A stretch of 64,000 bases of DNA from Pyropia haitanensis (Eukaryota; Rhodophyta; Bangiophyceae; Bangiales; Bangiaceae), in NCBI GenBank assembly GCA_008729055.1, contig SDUX01000002.1, positions 1,058,496 through 1,122,495 of the forward strand, given 5' to 3'. The stretch's first letter is position 1. Each line of letters starts with the position of its first letter. Of this stretch, positions 52,431-63,705 are shown piece by piece. A program made the translations under genes and the position numbers. The notes under the pieces were generated by a model, which worked only from the letters and a program-made list of their open reading frames with translations, was not told where the DNA came from and did not search any database.

Positions 52431-54607
52431 GGCCCACCACGCGCGCGCGGTACAGGTCGGCTACGCCCGTGGCGCGTGCGGCCTGGCGGCTCTTCCATTG
52501 GCTATCGGCGTGTCACGTGGCAAATAAAGCGCTTTTTGGCGATGAGGTGCCCGACGCGTGGCGGCGGCCGCTAAACCTCGAGGCAAACTCGGGTGCTAGC
52601 GGCGGTCGGCCAGTCGCTGCCGCGGCCGTCGCCAGACCCCGCCACACGTGGCTGGTGCTTTTCATTGATTTCCTGAAACCTCCGACCGCCATGAAAGGTC
52701 CCCGTTGCCAGCAATGGTGCCGTACTGTACTGCTGCAACTCTCCTCTGACTAGTGTTGTGCATCTGTCCGCCACGTATGGAAATTTCCTTGACATGTGAA
52801 GCACCCCTCCGCACGACCCCGTGCGGCGCGATTTCCTGACATTTCCTTTCTTTCCCTTTCTTTCCGACACGTGGCGTTTGGCGCGGAATGACCTTCAAAA
52901 TGCGGCGGCAGTACGCGAAGTCCGCCCAGCCCGCTGGCCGGAACGGCGCCGACTTGCCGTGCTGGTCGGACGCACCGGATCCGACCAGCTTCTCGCAGAG
53001 GCTGCCCACGCCTGCGAGGAGCCGCCCACGACGGCAAAGCTGACGTCAACATGACCCCTCATCCTGTACGAGCACCCCGGGAGCAGCGACCGGTGTACCG
53101 CTTTGTGAAGGTGATCGGTCGAGATGGCCGGAGGACTCTGACCTACGGTGCTGACGCGTGCGTGTACTCCCTTTATGACAACATCCTTCGTATGGAGGGC
53201 CACCTACGCCATTGCGAGCATGCATTATCTCAATTTCCGGACATGCTGGCGGCGATCGGGAGGTCGTGTGCATCTGGCTCGACCGGCGGGCAATCCCTGG
53301 AGGGGAGGGTGGGGCGGGGGGTGGGCGGGGGTGGGGTGAAGGGGGTTGCGGGGGTGGCGCTGAGGATACCCGTGGGGGCCGCATGCGACCGCGGGGCGTC
53401 GGACGAGGGGGGGGAAGGGGGGCGGGTGAGGAGGTAGGCACCGGGCATGTGGGTGAAGTCAGATCACCACCGGGGAGGGACGGGGGGGGGGCGGGGCGCA
53501 CCGTGGATGGGCGACGCCATGGAAGGAGGGGGGGGGGACGTCCCCGGCGCAGCCGCCGCCGTGAGAGCCGGCGATCAGACGAAAATACTCCAGGAGTTCT
53601 CTCGAACGCTGTTGGTAGTTCTTGACAGGGGAGGCCTGACGCCCTCTCTAACCTGCTCTCTTTCCCCTCTGTCTTGGAAAGCGACAGGAATGACTGGAGA
53701 AACAATTTCCGTCAGACAGATTGCACAACACTACCTCTGACCCTCCTACGATAACAATTTTCGCCAACTTTCAGAAGAAACACTTGCCAGATTGTATTGG
53801 TGATCGTCCCAAAGTGAGCTCGATTCGGAAGACACCGTGTCTGCATTTGCAGCAGGACCGCCCCTCGTTTCCGTGTCATCGTAGGGAGAGGCACGTGATC
53901 GCTGACGTTCCCAGTGCGCACGCCGCGGAAGCGTCGCAGGAATTGGCGTCGCGTGCGCCGGCGGCGGGCGTCCCACAGCGAGTTCCTCGGATAGACCCCC
54001 CTCACGCACGCAGCAGCGGCCGCCGCGGCCGCCGCCGGCGCCGCCGCGTCCCCCGCCCGACCTTGCACTGTCCATCGCCGCTGCGGGGCCCGCCGACGAC
54101 CGCAGCGGCCGCACGACAAAACCGCGCGGCGCGCCGCCACCATGACGTCACGCGTGCGTTTTTTGCTTTCGCCCCGGATGCAGCGGTTGCCGCCCGCGGC
54201 GGCCCCTGCCGACGCGTTCACAGGCGCCGGCCTGCGGGCGGGCGCAACTCCCGCGCCACTGCCGGCGGCCCTTCCCCCCCCACTGGCTTTCCGCAGCAAT
54301 GGCGCGGTCACCAAAGCCGCCAGCCGGTCCGCACCCGTCCCCCCTTCACGAGCCCCCCCGTGCCGCGTCCTTGACGCGGTGGCCAGCTATTAAAGAGCCG
54401 ATCCCCCTGCCCCCGCCCTCACCGCCAGCTGACCGCACCCCAGCAGCCTCATCGACAAGACCATCTCTTATCGGCTTTCGAGGACTCCCCGCCGGCCTCC
54501 ACGCGGCGCCAGCAACGAGCGGAAAACGACGTGGACACCCTTCTCCACCTTCTCGCCTCCGCTGGCCAGTCCTCTGCTCCGCCCAGGCCGCCACCACCAC
54601 CCGCCTC
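52431..54607. other. Intergenic with one unassigned ORF-like stretch
   Basis: At about 53051-53270 a plus-strand frame reads RPVYRFVKVIGRDGRRTLTY, GADACVYSLYDNILRMEGHL and CEHALSQFPDMLAAIGRSC, which looks like real protein of unknown family and then runs into G-rich low complexity. It could be an exon of an unidentified gene, since a preceding short frame from 52889 also looks natural. No domain, no confident boundaries. Confidence 0.35.
54388..54395 (+). promoter_or_regulatory. TATA-like element of the O-fucosyltransferase-like gene
   Basis: TATTAAAG in CCAGCTATTAAAGAGCC, 213 bp upstream of the ATG at 54608. A weak match to TATA(A/T)A, but in the expected place. Confidence 0.4.
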
Positions 54608-55014
54608 ATGCCAATGGCCGGCACCATCCCCGCCGCTTCCGCGGCGGCGGCCACGGCCGCCTCCGTATCGGCCGCCGCCGCCCCGCCGGTCACCCCCGAC
54701 GGCCGCCCCCCCCCGCCGGCCGAAGCGACGCGCCGTCGCCTGTTGGGGGCTACCCCCCCCCCCCCGGCAGGTGCCACCGACGCCGCCCCCCTCCTCCCCT
54801 ACACCGACGCTGCCGCCACCGCCGCCGCGGCGGCGGCCGCCCCAGACGCTGCGGCGGCGGCAGCAGCACCGCCGCGGCCGCTCCTCTCCCTCCCGCCACT
54901 GCGGACGCCCCGGCGGCTGGTGGGCGTCGCGCTCGTCGCGACGGCGGCGGTGGGCATGGCCGCCGCCGTGATGTGGTCGTCGTGGACGCCCGTGGCCGCC
55001 GCGGCCGCCGCGCT

Positions 55015-55051
<37 letters not shown>

Positions 55052-56956
55052 CGGCGCCGAACCGTGTGGTCACCCGCCGCCGCGGCGCTGCCCATTGTCC
55101 TCCACGAGCGCAACGCGACGGGTGTGGCGGCGGCACACGCGGCGGGGGCGGCTTCTGCTGGGGGCGCCCCAGACCACCCGACGACGCCACCCGCACGCGC
55201 TGAGAATCGCACCAGCACCGACGGCGGCGGCGGCGGCAGCGCGCCGCGCATGCCGCCGCCGCCCGCAGCAGCTGTAAATGGCAAGGCGGCGGCGGTGACG
55301 GGGGCGGCAGAGGCGGCGGCGGCAACGGCGGCAGCTGGGGCGGCGACGTTGGTGGCGGCCCACCCCCCCGCGCCGTCTCACCCGGCCAAGCTCGACGGAC
55401 CGCGCTCCCCCCCCCCCCCCCCCCCCCCCTCCCCCCGTGTACCCCCCCCCCGCGTACATCCTCTACGATGGCACCTACGGCGAGCTCAACAACCAAGTCG
55501 CGTCCCTCCTCAACGTCCTCGCGCTCGCCGCGGCACTCGGCGACGCCCCCCCCGGCGGCGGCCGGCGGCCGCCGCCAACGGTCGTCGTGCCGCGGGTCAC
55601 GGCCGGCGGCGAGACGCGGCGGAACCACGCGGCGCCGCTGCAGCCGACCGCGTCGCCAGCGGCGGCCGCCACGGCGGCGGGCGGCCGGTCCGGCGCGGCC
55701 GACGCGGCGGCGGCGGTGCCGCCGCCGCCGCCGCCGCCGCGCCGCCGCCGCCGCCGCGTCTATGACCGGATCGACGACCCCGCCGCCGCGGCCGGCGCGG
55801 GCGGCGGGGAGCCCCTCGCCGGCGGCGGCGGCTACTTTGTCGTCCGCCCGCCCGCACGGACCATCCCCATCGACGCGTTTCGCGCGACGCCCGCGGGCGC
55901 GCGCGTCGCGGCCGCCGCGACCGCCGCGGGCGGCCTCACGCTGCCGCCCGCAACGGGCCTCGGCGGCACCGTCGGCGGGCGTCGCACGCCCGAGACACGC
56001 CGCAGCACGTACTCCGCCGCGTTTGGTGGCACCCCCCACACGGGGGAGCCGCCCACGGGGCGGGGCGCGCCGGCGTGGGGCGGCGCCCGCATGCCGGGCG
56101 TCGGCTGGCTCCGCCCGCCCGCCGCCGCCGCGGTCGGCGCGCTCCTCGCCACCCGCCCCGCGGAGCGGCTGCCCACCGACGCGCTGCTGCTGGCAACCGC
56201 GTACGACGCGGGCGTGTGGCAGTCGCCGCGGCCGGCAGACGCGCCGCCGTCGGCGGGGCACGCCGCGCTGACGCCGCGGGCAGAGATTGTGGGTGCCGCC
56301 CGCGCGCTGCTTGCCGCCGCCGCGGCGGTGGTGGCGGCGAGGCCGCCGGCCAAGGGGGGGGGGGGACGCAAAAGGGACCACCCGCTGGCGGTGGCACCGT
56401 CGTACTCCACATCCGGGTGATGCCCCGGGAAGAGCACGCGGCGGTCGCCCCGGGAGGCCACGCCGTCATTGCCGAGGCGATCGCGGCGATTGAGGCGGCA
56501 CGCTGTGGGGGCCGGGTCGGCGGCGGCGGCGGCGGCGGCGGTGGCGGCGGTGGCGGCGGCGGCGGCGACGTCGGCACCCCCCCCCCCACCGGGCGCACCC
56601 TCCTCGCCGCCGCGGATGTGGTGTATGTGGCCTACTCGCCCACCTCTGCCGCGTCGGCGCGCATCTACACGGCGCTCGGTCGGCGCCACGGCGCGCGCCG
56701 GTGGGTCCGCTCCGCCGACGTGGACGCGGACGCGGTGGAGGCGGCGGCGGGCGCGCCGCCGCGGGACCCGGTCGCCGCGTGGGGCGCCGACGGCGTCCAC
56801 CCGCTGCGCTGGCTGTACGGTACCGCCCTGACCGAGTCGTGGGCGGCGGTGACCGCGGGGGGGGGGTTTGTTGGTAGCCGCCGGAGCAGCATGAGTGGGA
56901 ATATCGCGCGCTGGCGGGAGGCTAGGGGGGGGGAGGGGGGGGTATGTATGTACTGA
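54608..56956 (+). CDS. GDP-fucose protein O-fucosyltransferase-like type II membrane protein
   Basis: The start is ATGCCAATGGCC (MPMAGTIPAASAAA), in frame with a signal anchor at about residue 110 (RRLVGVALVATAAVGMAAAV), followed by a long Ala/Gly/Pro stem. The catalytic part begins YILYDGTYGELNNQVASLLN, the family's GxxNNQ nucleotide-sugar region. It continues to RTIPIDAFRATPAG and ends with VVLHIRVMPREEH (the conserved H-x-R), ADVVYVAYSPTSA and GGGFVGSRRSSMSGNIARWR (the C-terminal SSxS...R motif). Such enzymes transfer fucose from GDP-fucose to Ser/Thr in the ER or Golgi lumen. Two frame changes are needed, one in the C runs at about 55408-55450 and one in the 11-G run at 56355-56365. Which subfamily (POFUT1, POFUT2 or plant GT106) cannot be told. 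Confidence 0.62.
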
Positions 56957-58027
56957 GTGTTGGGGGGAGGGTGGGGGGAGGCCGGCCGGTGTCGACCGAA
57001 TCCGCGACGGCGGCGCGGGCGCCCCGCGAGTCGAAACGAGGCAGACAGCGGTCAACAGTGGTGTTGGCTTGACGTATCGACGACAGCCACGGTCACTGTG
57101 GTGTGCATCAACCCTTCCACGAGCCCGTTATCAGCCAGGATGGACATGATGCACTATCAAGCATCCATCTCCCTCCACATTGACGTCCTACGAGCCTGGG
57201 TCGCTACCTCTCCCCATGACATGGTCCCATGATTCCTCGTTCGTGGCCTATCTTTCCCCCCTCTTTGCCGCGTCAGCGTCCCAGTCGAAGAGGCACCGTC
57301 TCGTTCACAAAACACTTCATGCGCCCAAGCCAATGCCGCCCTCATTGCCGTGGCGACAGAGTGGAGGGCGGTGACGGCGGCGCCGCCGGTGGGCGCCGTG
57401 TCGCCATCCACCCTACGGGACGCGCCGAGACACTTGGTCGCCGGTTGGCAGGGACGGGCGGCCATGCGCTGGCGGCGCACACCTCGTTCATTGCCGCTTC
57501 TTGCGTCAGTGATGGGTTGGGTAAGACGGTGGACGACGGGGAGCGCCCGCCAAGGCCGCACGCCATATCGATGCGAAGGACGATTTCTTCGCCGACCCTG
57601 AATGATGCCACGCTGGGACAGTCTTGAGCAATTTGTCCGTTGGCATTCCGATGAATGCCTATGATGCGAACTTGTGCACATTTCGCCCAGGAGTCACGTA
57701 ATCCCGACAGCCCCGCGCCGTGGCACCCCAGCATCGGACTGCTCCTTGTGGCGGTCCCGACCTGCCCGTTCTCTGGTGGGCACACACTGGCAGGATCCTC
57801 CAGAGGGCGACCCCCCCCCGCGACGGTCCGTCGTTGCCTTTGCCGCCCGCCGCGGCTGTCACCCGCTGGGCCCGTCCGCCCCCGCAGCCGCCCCCCCGCA
57901 GCGGCCGCGACGCTCCGCCACGGCCGCCCGCCGCCCCGCCGGGGCCACCGGTCGCCCCCCCCCTCCCCCCACCGTCACCCCTCTCGAGACCGCCGCCGCC
58001 GCCTCCCCCCCCCCCCCGCCCCCCGCC
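56957..58027. other. Intergenic, no supported gene
   Basis: Mixed-composition sequence with no recognisable protein, then a C-rich leader (57960-58027) ahead of the RING gene. No TATA box stands out. Confidence 0.4.
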
Positions 58028-58316
58028 ATGGGCAACACCGCCTCGCACGCCGCCGCCGGGGCGGCGGGCGGCGGCCACCCCGCCGCCCCCGCCGCGGCCG
58101 ACGGCGCCCCACTGGTGGCCCCCGCCGCGCCGCCGCCGCCCGCCGCCGCCGCCGCTGCGACGCTCGGCGCGCCGCCGCGCTCCCTTCCCACCGTCGCCGC
58201 CGTTGGGGACGTGCCGCCGCTCGCGCCGCCGCCGCCGCCCGCCGCAGCGGCCGCCGCGGCGGTCCCCGCGGCGCCGCCTGGGGCGGCGCCCGTGGCGGGC
58301 GGCAACGGCGGCGACG

Positions 58317-58347
<31 letters not shown>

Positions 58348-59244
58348 CGCGCCCGCCCCCCCCCTCCTCCCCCACCCGCCGTCGCGGCAGCCGCCGCAGA
58401 CATGCCGCCGCCCGCCCCCCCCCCCGCGCGCCGCGCGCTGTCACTCACGCACTTCCTGTCTGGCGGCGTGCCGCCGCCGCTGGCGGTGGTCAAGCCGCCC
58501 CGCGCCACCGCCGACGTGGCGCTCGATACGGACTCGCTGGTGGCGGTGTGGGTGCCCGCCGCGGCGGCGGCGGCAACGGCGGACCATGGGGGCGGCGTGG
58601 ACGGCCGCGGCGGGCGTGAAGGCGGGGGCGACGCGCCCGCGGCGGCCACGTCGGCGGCGACCGACGGCGCCGACGGCGCCTACGCGCTGCACTTTACCTT
58701 TCACGCCCGCACCGCCGGCACGATTGCCGTCTATGACGGGGTGCGGGAGGTGGCCACTGGCAACGGCGCCGCCGCCGCCGCCGCCGCCGCGTGGCGCCCC
58801 GCCTTTACGCCCGCCATTGGTGGTGGCGGCGGCGACGGCGGCGCCCCCCCCCCCCCCCGCGGCCGCCCGACGGCGACCGCCTTTGCCGCCGGCCACCGCC
58901 AAGGCTACCGCCAAAAGCGCCGCCGCGGCGTGACGCGCGGCCGCCTCGCGGCGCTCCTCGACGCGGCCGCGGCGGCGGCCGCCGCCACGGGCGCCCCTGT
59001 GCCGCAGCCGGTCGCCGCGGCGGCCGCCACGCCCGCCGCCGCCGCCGCTGCTGCGGCCGCCACCGCCGCCGCTGCCACCACCGCTGGCGTCTACCCATGG
59101 GTGGTGGTGATGACCGTTGGGGCGGAACGGGGGGGGCCGCCGCCGCCGCCACCCGCGGTCGGCGGCGGCGGCGCCCCCGCCGCCGCGCCAGCGGCGGCGG
59201 GGGCGCCCGCCGCGGCGGATAGCGGCGGCGCCGCGGCGGCGGCG

Positions 59245-59279
<35 letters not shown>

Positions 59280-59388
59280 GCGCGCGGCGGCGCCGCGCAG
59301 CGCGTCGGCGGTGGGGGCGCCCGCGCCGCCGCCGCGCTCCCCGCGCGCCGCGCCGGTGCGGAGCGCGTCGGCCGGCGGTGGCGGCGGC

Positions 59389-59431
<43 letters not shown>

Positions 59432-59891
59432 GCCGGCAGCCGCCGCCGCCGCCGCGGGTGTCCCCGACCGCGCCTGCGGTGGTGTTGGTTGAGGACGAGG
59501 CGGAGGGCGTGGCGCCGGCGGGCGTCGTCCGCCGCACGCTGTCCCGGCTGGTTGGGGGCGGCGGTGGGGGTGGTGGCGGTGGTGGCGGTGGTGGCGTTGG
59601 TGGTGGTGGTGGTGGTGGTGGTGTTGGTGGTGGCGGCGGCGGCGGCGGCGGCGGCAATGGCGGCAGCCGCGCGGCGGCCACGCCGCCGGTGCGGTGCCTG
59701 GTGACGTACGCGCGGCTGACCGCCGCGGCGGCGGCGGCGGTGGACGGGTGGGCGCGCGGCGGCGGCGGCGCGCCGCCGGCGCGGCTGCCGCTCGAGGTGA
59801 TGGAGCAGCGCGCGCACGTCGGCCGCGCCGTCTACACGCTCAGCCACCTGTACGGCGGGGACGAGGCGGACGGTGGCGGGGGTGGTGGCGG

Positions 59892-59922
<31 letters not shown>

Positions 59923-60102
59923 GTGCCCGCCGACGGCACGGGCGTCGGCGAGTGCGTCGTGTGCCTGTCGTCCACCCGCGCGGTGGCGGTGATGCCGTGC
60001 CGCCACCTGTGCCTGTGTGGCGAGTGTGCCGACGACTTTTTTGAGCAGCCCAACTGTCCGGTGTGCCGGCAGCGCATTGGGAGCCTGTTGCAAGTTTTGT
60101 GA
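58028..60102 (+). CDS. MGRN1 / LUL-type RING E3 ubiquitin ligase, probably N-myristoylated
   Basis: The start is CCGCC-ATGGGC (MGNTASHAAAGAAGG). The MGN(T/A)S start is a myristoylation signal, as in plant LUL/LOG2 and animal MGRN1. After Ala/Pro low complexity the frame changes in a C run at about 58355-58375, then reads ALSLTHFLSGGVPPPL. The family's substrate-side domain follows, with DTDSLVAVWVPA and YALHFTFHARTAGTIAVYDG (compare the FTFDA...GxIxIY element of MGRN1). Poly-Gly tracts precede the C-terminal C3HC5 RING: GECVVCLSSTRAVAVMPC, RHLCLCGECADDFF, NCPVCRQRIGSLLQVL. All eight zinc ligands are present. It should act as a membrane-associated E3 in endosomal traffic or signalling. The N-terminal half is far more Ala/Gly-rich than in other lineages. 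Confidence 0.85.
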
Positions 60103-60593
60103 TGCGAGGGGGGGGGTGGGGGGGGGGAGGGAGGGAGCGGGGGTGAGGGTGTGGGGGGGGGGGGGGGGGGGGGGCGGGGGGTGCGCTGGAAGCGGACACA
60201 GCCGAGGAGGGCATTTTGTGGGCGGGAACAGCGGGCGGCTGGGCAAGGGAGGGCCGAGGCGGGAGGGCGGCCCCAGTGGGGGCACGGGCGATTCACACGT
60301 GGCACCAATACGATTCCAAAGAGTGCCAGCGATGGTGCATCGGTGCCGGCTCGCCGCCGTCCTCCCGGCTCTCCAGCTTCGACGCTGTGCCCCGCAGACC
60401 ACTCCCGTCTGGTTCCTGTGCCCTTTGCGGTTTTCCCGCGCCCCCTCCCGCCTTCACCACCCTGTGTCTCGCCGGCTGGGGCCGCTTCCGGCTCCCACCC
60501 CCCTCCATTCCCCCCGCCCCGCCCCTCACCCGTGCTGCTCTTCTCCCGGTCCCTCCCCCCCCCGCACCCTCTCGCCCGACACCCCCCCCAGCC

Positions 60594-61029
60594 ATGACGC
60601 GCGTGCACGTGCGCTTTGCCGGCGGCCTGGAGCTCCTCGTCGGCGGCCGCAAGCGGGTCGAGGTGGACCTGCCGCCGCCGCCGCCCCCCCCTCCTCCCGT
60701 CGCCGCACCCGCCGCCGCGGCGGCGGTGGCCCGGGACGCGGGCGCTCCGGCGCCCCCCCCCCCCCCCCACCCGCCGCCGCCGTTGCCGGCGGCGGCGCGC
60801 CCCCCACCCGCCCCCCCCCCCCCCGACGGTCGGAGACCTCATCACCCACGTGCGCGCGTCGGTGCTGACCGAGCGCCACGACGCCTTTTCCGCGGCCGCC
60901 GACGGCAGCGTCCGGCCGGGCATCCTGGTGCTGATCAACGACGTGGACTGGGAGCTGGAGGGCACCGCCGCCGCGCGGCTGGCCGAGGGCGACGTCGTGT
61001 CGTTTATCTCCACGCTGCATGGGGGGTGA
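60594..61029 (+). CDS. URM1, ubiquitin-related modifier 1, with a large Pro/Ala insertion
   Basis: The start is AGCC-ATGACGC (MTRVHVRFAGGLELLVGGRK), matching the URM1 β1-β2 (EFGGGAELLFDG). The C-terminal half reads VGDLITHVRASVLTERHDAF, SVRPGILVLINDVDWELEGT and AEGDVVSFISTLHGG, ending in the invariant Gly-Gly that is thiocarboxylated. URM1 is both the sulphur carrier for 2-thiolation of tRNA wobble uridine and a protein modifier, in the cytosol. Between the two halves, where URM1 usually has a short loop, lie about 50 Pro/Ala residues. The frame changes within the 14-C run 60811-60824. Without that correction the first frame would lose the Gly-Gly end, so the gene is credible only with a run-length change. 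Confidence 0.88.
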
Positions 61030-61063
61030 GGTGGGGTGGGGGGGGGGGGGGTGGTAGGGCGGC

Positions 61064-61152
61064 GTGGAGGGGCGGGTGGTGGGGGCGGTGGGGGTGGTGG
61101 TGGCGGTGGTGGTGGGGGTGGTGGGGGTGGTGGTGGGGGTGGTGGGGGTATA
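61064..61152. repeat. (GGT)/(GGGGGT) microsatellite
   Basis: GGTGGGGGCGGTGGGGGTGG and further GGT/GGC triplets directly after URM1, strand-biased to G and therefore a candidate G-quadruplex former. Confidence 0.7.
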
Positions 61153-61575
61153 GCGGGGTGGCCGGCAAGGAGAGCCGAGGGTGACAGGCGGCGACTGGGA
61201 ATTCGCCTGGCCCGTCGTGGACCGGCGTTTTGCCACGTGTGATGCCGACTTCCTACCACCGAAAAGTAGACAGTGAATACGCACGGGGGACCCGCGGATC
61301 CGGCGCGGGTGACCAGGCCGCCGGGCCGCCGCGGCGGACGGCACCCCCCCATACCCCCCCGCAGCCGATGCCCACCGCCCTCCCCCTCCCCCACCCCCCC
61401 ACCATCGGGGAGGCGGAGGGACGGGGGTGGCGCGCACGGGACGCGCTGCAGCGTCTGACCAGAGAGCGCGAGGGGGAGGGGTTCTCTACGAGCAGGCGTC
61501 TCCGCCTCCCCCCCCCCCCTACGCGTCCGCCCATCCGCCGGTGTCCCCCCCCCCCCCCCACACCGAGCGGCCCCT

Positions 61576-62325
61576 TTAGGCCGGAATGCTGCGGCCCGCC
61601 TTGCCGCGGCGGCCGTCGCGGCCGCTCGGCCCGCGGCGGCCCGACCGGAGCACCCGCCCCGCCCCCCCGTCGCCGCCCAGCCCCCCATCCCCCCCATTGC
61701 CGCCAACCCCCGAGTCCCCCCCATCCCCCCCGTCACCGCCCGCGGCGCCGAGCCCGCCGTCGCCGCCGTCACCCCCAGGCCCACCATCCCCACCAAAGCC
61801 GCCTTCCCCACCATTCCCGCCGCGCCCGCCCGGCCGGCCCGGCACGTTGCCGTCGCCGCCGTCGCCGCCGGCGCCGCCATTGCCGCCGGGGCAGCCCTTG
61901 CCACCATCCCCGCCGCGGCCGCCATTCACGCCGTCCGTGCCGTCACCGCCATTGAGGTTGCCCGTCGCGGCGGCCGACGCGGGCGTGCAGTCCGCGCCGT
62001 CGACGCCATTGACGAGCTTGGTCGACGCCCCCGCCGGGGGCACCCACGTGTACGGGCCGCCGCGTGGCTGGTAGCGGCGCCAGGGGGCGGGCGCCTTGGT
62101 CGGCGCGGCCGTTGGCTTTGCGGCGGCGGGCGGACGCCACCCGTAGCCGCCGCCCGTCGCTGACCCAGACCCAGACCCCGACTGGGACGACGCCGGCGCC
62201 GCGGGCTTGGCCGGCGCCTTTGTCGCCGCCGTCGTGGCGCCGCCGTGGAAGACGTACGCGCCCGACGCGACCGACGCGTAGGCGGCGAGCAGCAGCGCCA
62301 CGGCGGCGGTGGTGGTGGCGCCCAT
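61576..62325 (-). CDS. Secreted Gly-rich GGDGG-repeat protein
   Basis: 249 residues from ATG GGC GCC ACC (62325) to TAA at 61578-61576. Residues 1-22 (MGATTTAAVALLLAAYASVA) are a signal peptide, followed by YVFHGG and an Ala/Lys/Pro/Thr stalk (ATKAPAKPAAPASSQSGSG). A short unique segment (RYQPRGGPYTWVPPAG, KLVNGVDGADCTPASAAATG) precedes about 100 residues of repeats of the type GGxGGDGGxGGDGG, with a Cys in KGCPGG. The tail RVLRSGRRGPSGRDGRRGKA is basic. The composition recalls cell-wall Gly-rich proteins and collagen-like GGx proteins; no enzymatic domain. It is likely an extracellular matrix or wall component. A TATATT on the minus strand near 62513 lies about 190 bp upstream of the start. 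Confidence 0.7.
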   Translation of the reverse strand: MGATTTAAVALLLAAYASVASGAYVFHGGATTAATKAPAKPAAPASSQSGSGSGSATGGGYGWRPPAAAKPTAAPTKAPAPWRRYQPRGGPYTWVPPAGASTKLVNGVDGADCTPASAAATGNLNGGDGTDGVNGGRGGDGGKGCPGGNGGAGGDGGDGNVPGRPGGRGGNGGEGGFGGDGGPGGDGGDGGLGAAGGDGGDGGDSGVGGNGGDGGLGGDGGAGRVLRSGRRGPSGRDGRRGKAGRSIPA

Positions 62326-63705
62326 GGTGACCGGACGGCGAGCCGCTGCGGGTGCGTGGTTGGGGGGGGGGGGTCCGCGGGCGGGGGAGCAGGGGGGGGG
62401 GGGGAGGAGGGGGGGGGGAGGCGGGCTGTCGCAGCGTCTGGGCGGGACGCAGCGGGTGCGGCGGCGGCGACGCAAGGGAGCGGCTCGGTAGCCGGTCGTG
62501 GCCACCACCAATATAGCCTGTGTGGGGTAGGGGGCGTGGCGGTGGGGGGAGGGTCGTTGCTCAGCTTGGCAGCCAGTGCCCGTCGTGGGACGGCGCCCGT
62601 GCGGCAGCCCGGGTGGTGAGTGGGGGTGGGGGCGATGGGGAGTGGGCGTGGCAGTGCCAGCGGGGGGGGGGGGCAGATGGCCCGTGAGTGGCCTCCCCCT
62701 CCCCCCGCAGTCAAGGGGCGGCGGCGCGTGACACTGCCGGCGACGGCGGCTGGGGTGGGCAGGGGGAAAGGGGCGCCGCGCGTCAGGGAGGTGGTGGGCA
62801 CGAAGGTCGGGTCGGGGGGATTGAGCGTGAGGGGTTGACCAGCGGCGGGCGGCGGAGTGGGGCGTGGGCAGCGGCAGCCGTCGCGCGTGCGCCGCTGCCC
62901 TCGCCTCCTCCCCCCCCCCCCCCCCCCCCCCCCTCAGATCCGTGCCGACCCGGCCGGACCAGCGGGCGATGAGGGGGCGGCCCGCGGTGGGCGGCGCGGG
63001 ACGGCGCGTGCTGCCGCGCCGGCCGGGGCAACACCAGCACAACCAACACAAAAAAAAACGGCCGCCGCTGCCGCCGCGCCCTGTTGGCGGCCGCCGCGGC
63101 GGCGGCGGCGCCTTGTTGCCCGCCCCCCGCCCGCGCTCGTGTGTGCGGCGGCGGCGGCGGCGGCGGCGGCGCGGCGGCGGGACGGCCGCAGCGCCGCCGC
63201 CATCGTCTCCCTGTGTCTGTCTGGCATTCACGGGAAGGGCAGGGCGAGCAAGTACATACCAGCTGGCATTCCATTGGGCCCACCCAGGCGGGGGGCGTGG
63301 CGGTGGACAGCGCGGCCGGGCGGCGCACGGAAACGACGCACGAGGAGGTCGTACCACCACCGGCTGGGGCGTGTGCTGTGGATGGGCTGGCCTCGTGGCG
63401 TGCGCCCGACGGCAGGCGCGGCAGTGACCCCGCAGCGCAAGGCGAGTTGCCTGCGGCCGCAATCACGCTGGACGCGAGCGCGCGGGCGAGGGGGATCGGG
63501 TCGTCCCTTTGGCAATGAGCCCCTCCTTTTCGGGTCAACGGTGGGCGCCGAGCGGCTGGCCGTGGCGGCGGCACCCCCGCCCGCCGCACGCGGCCCGCGC
63601 GTGACCGCGGTCGGGGGGCGTCTGCCCCCCCCCCCACCCCCCCCCACCATCCCTCCCCTCCCTCGTTCCGCTCCCATCCCCCCCCCCCCCTGCCCCCCCC
63701 CCCCC
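62326..63705. other. Intergenic, no supported gene
   Basis: G and C runs near 62360-62420 and 62910-62933, an A8 run near 63051, and otherwise GC-rich sequence. No frame has a recognisable domain. The promoter of the Gly-rich protein gene should lie near its left edge. Confidence 0.4.
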
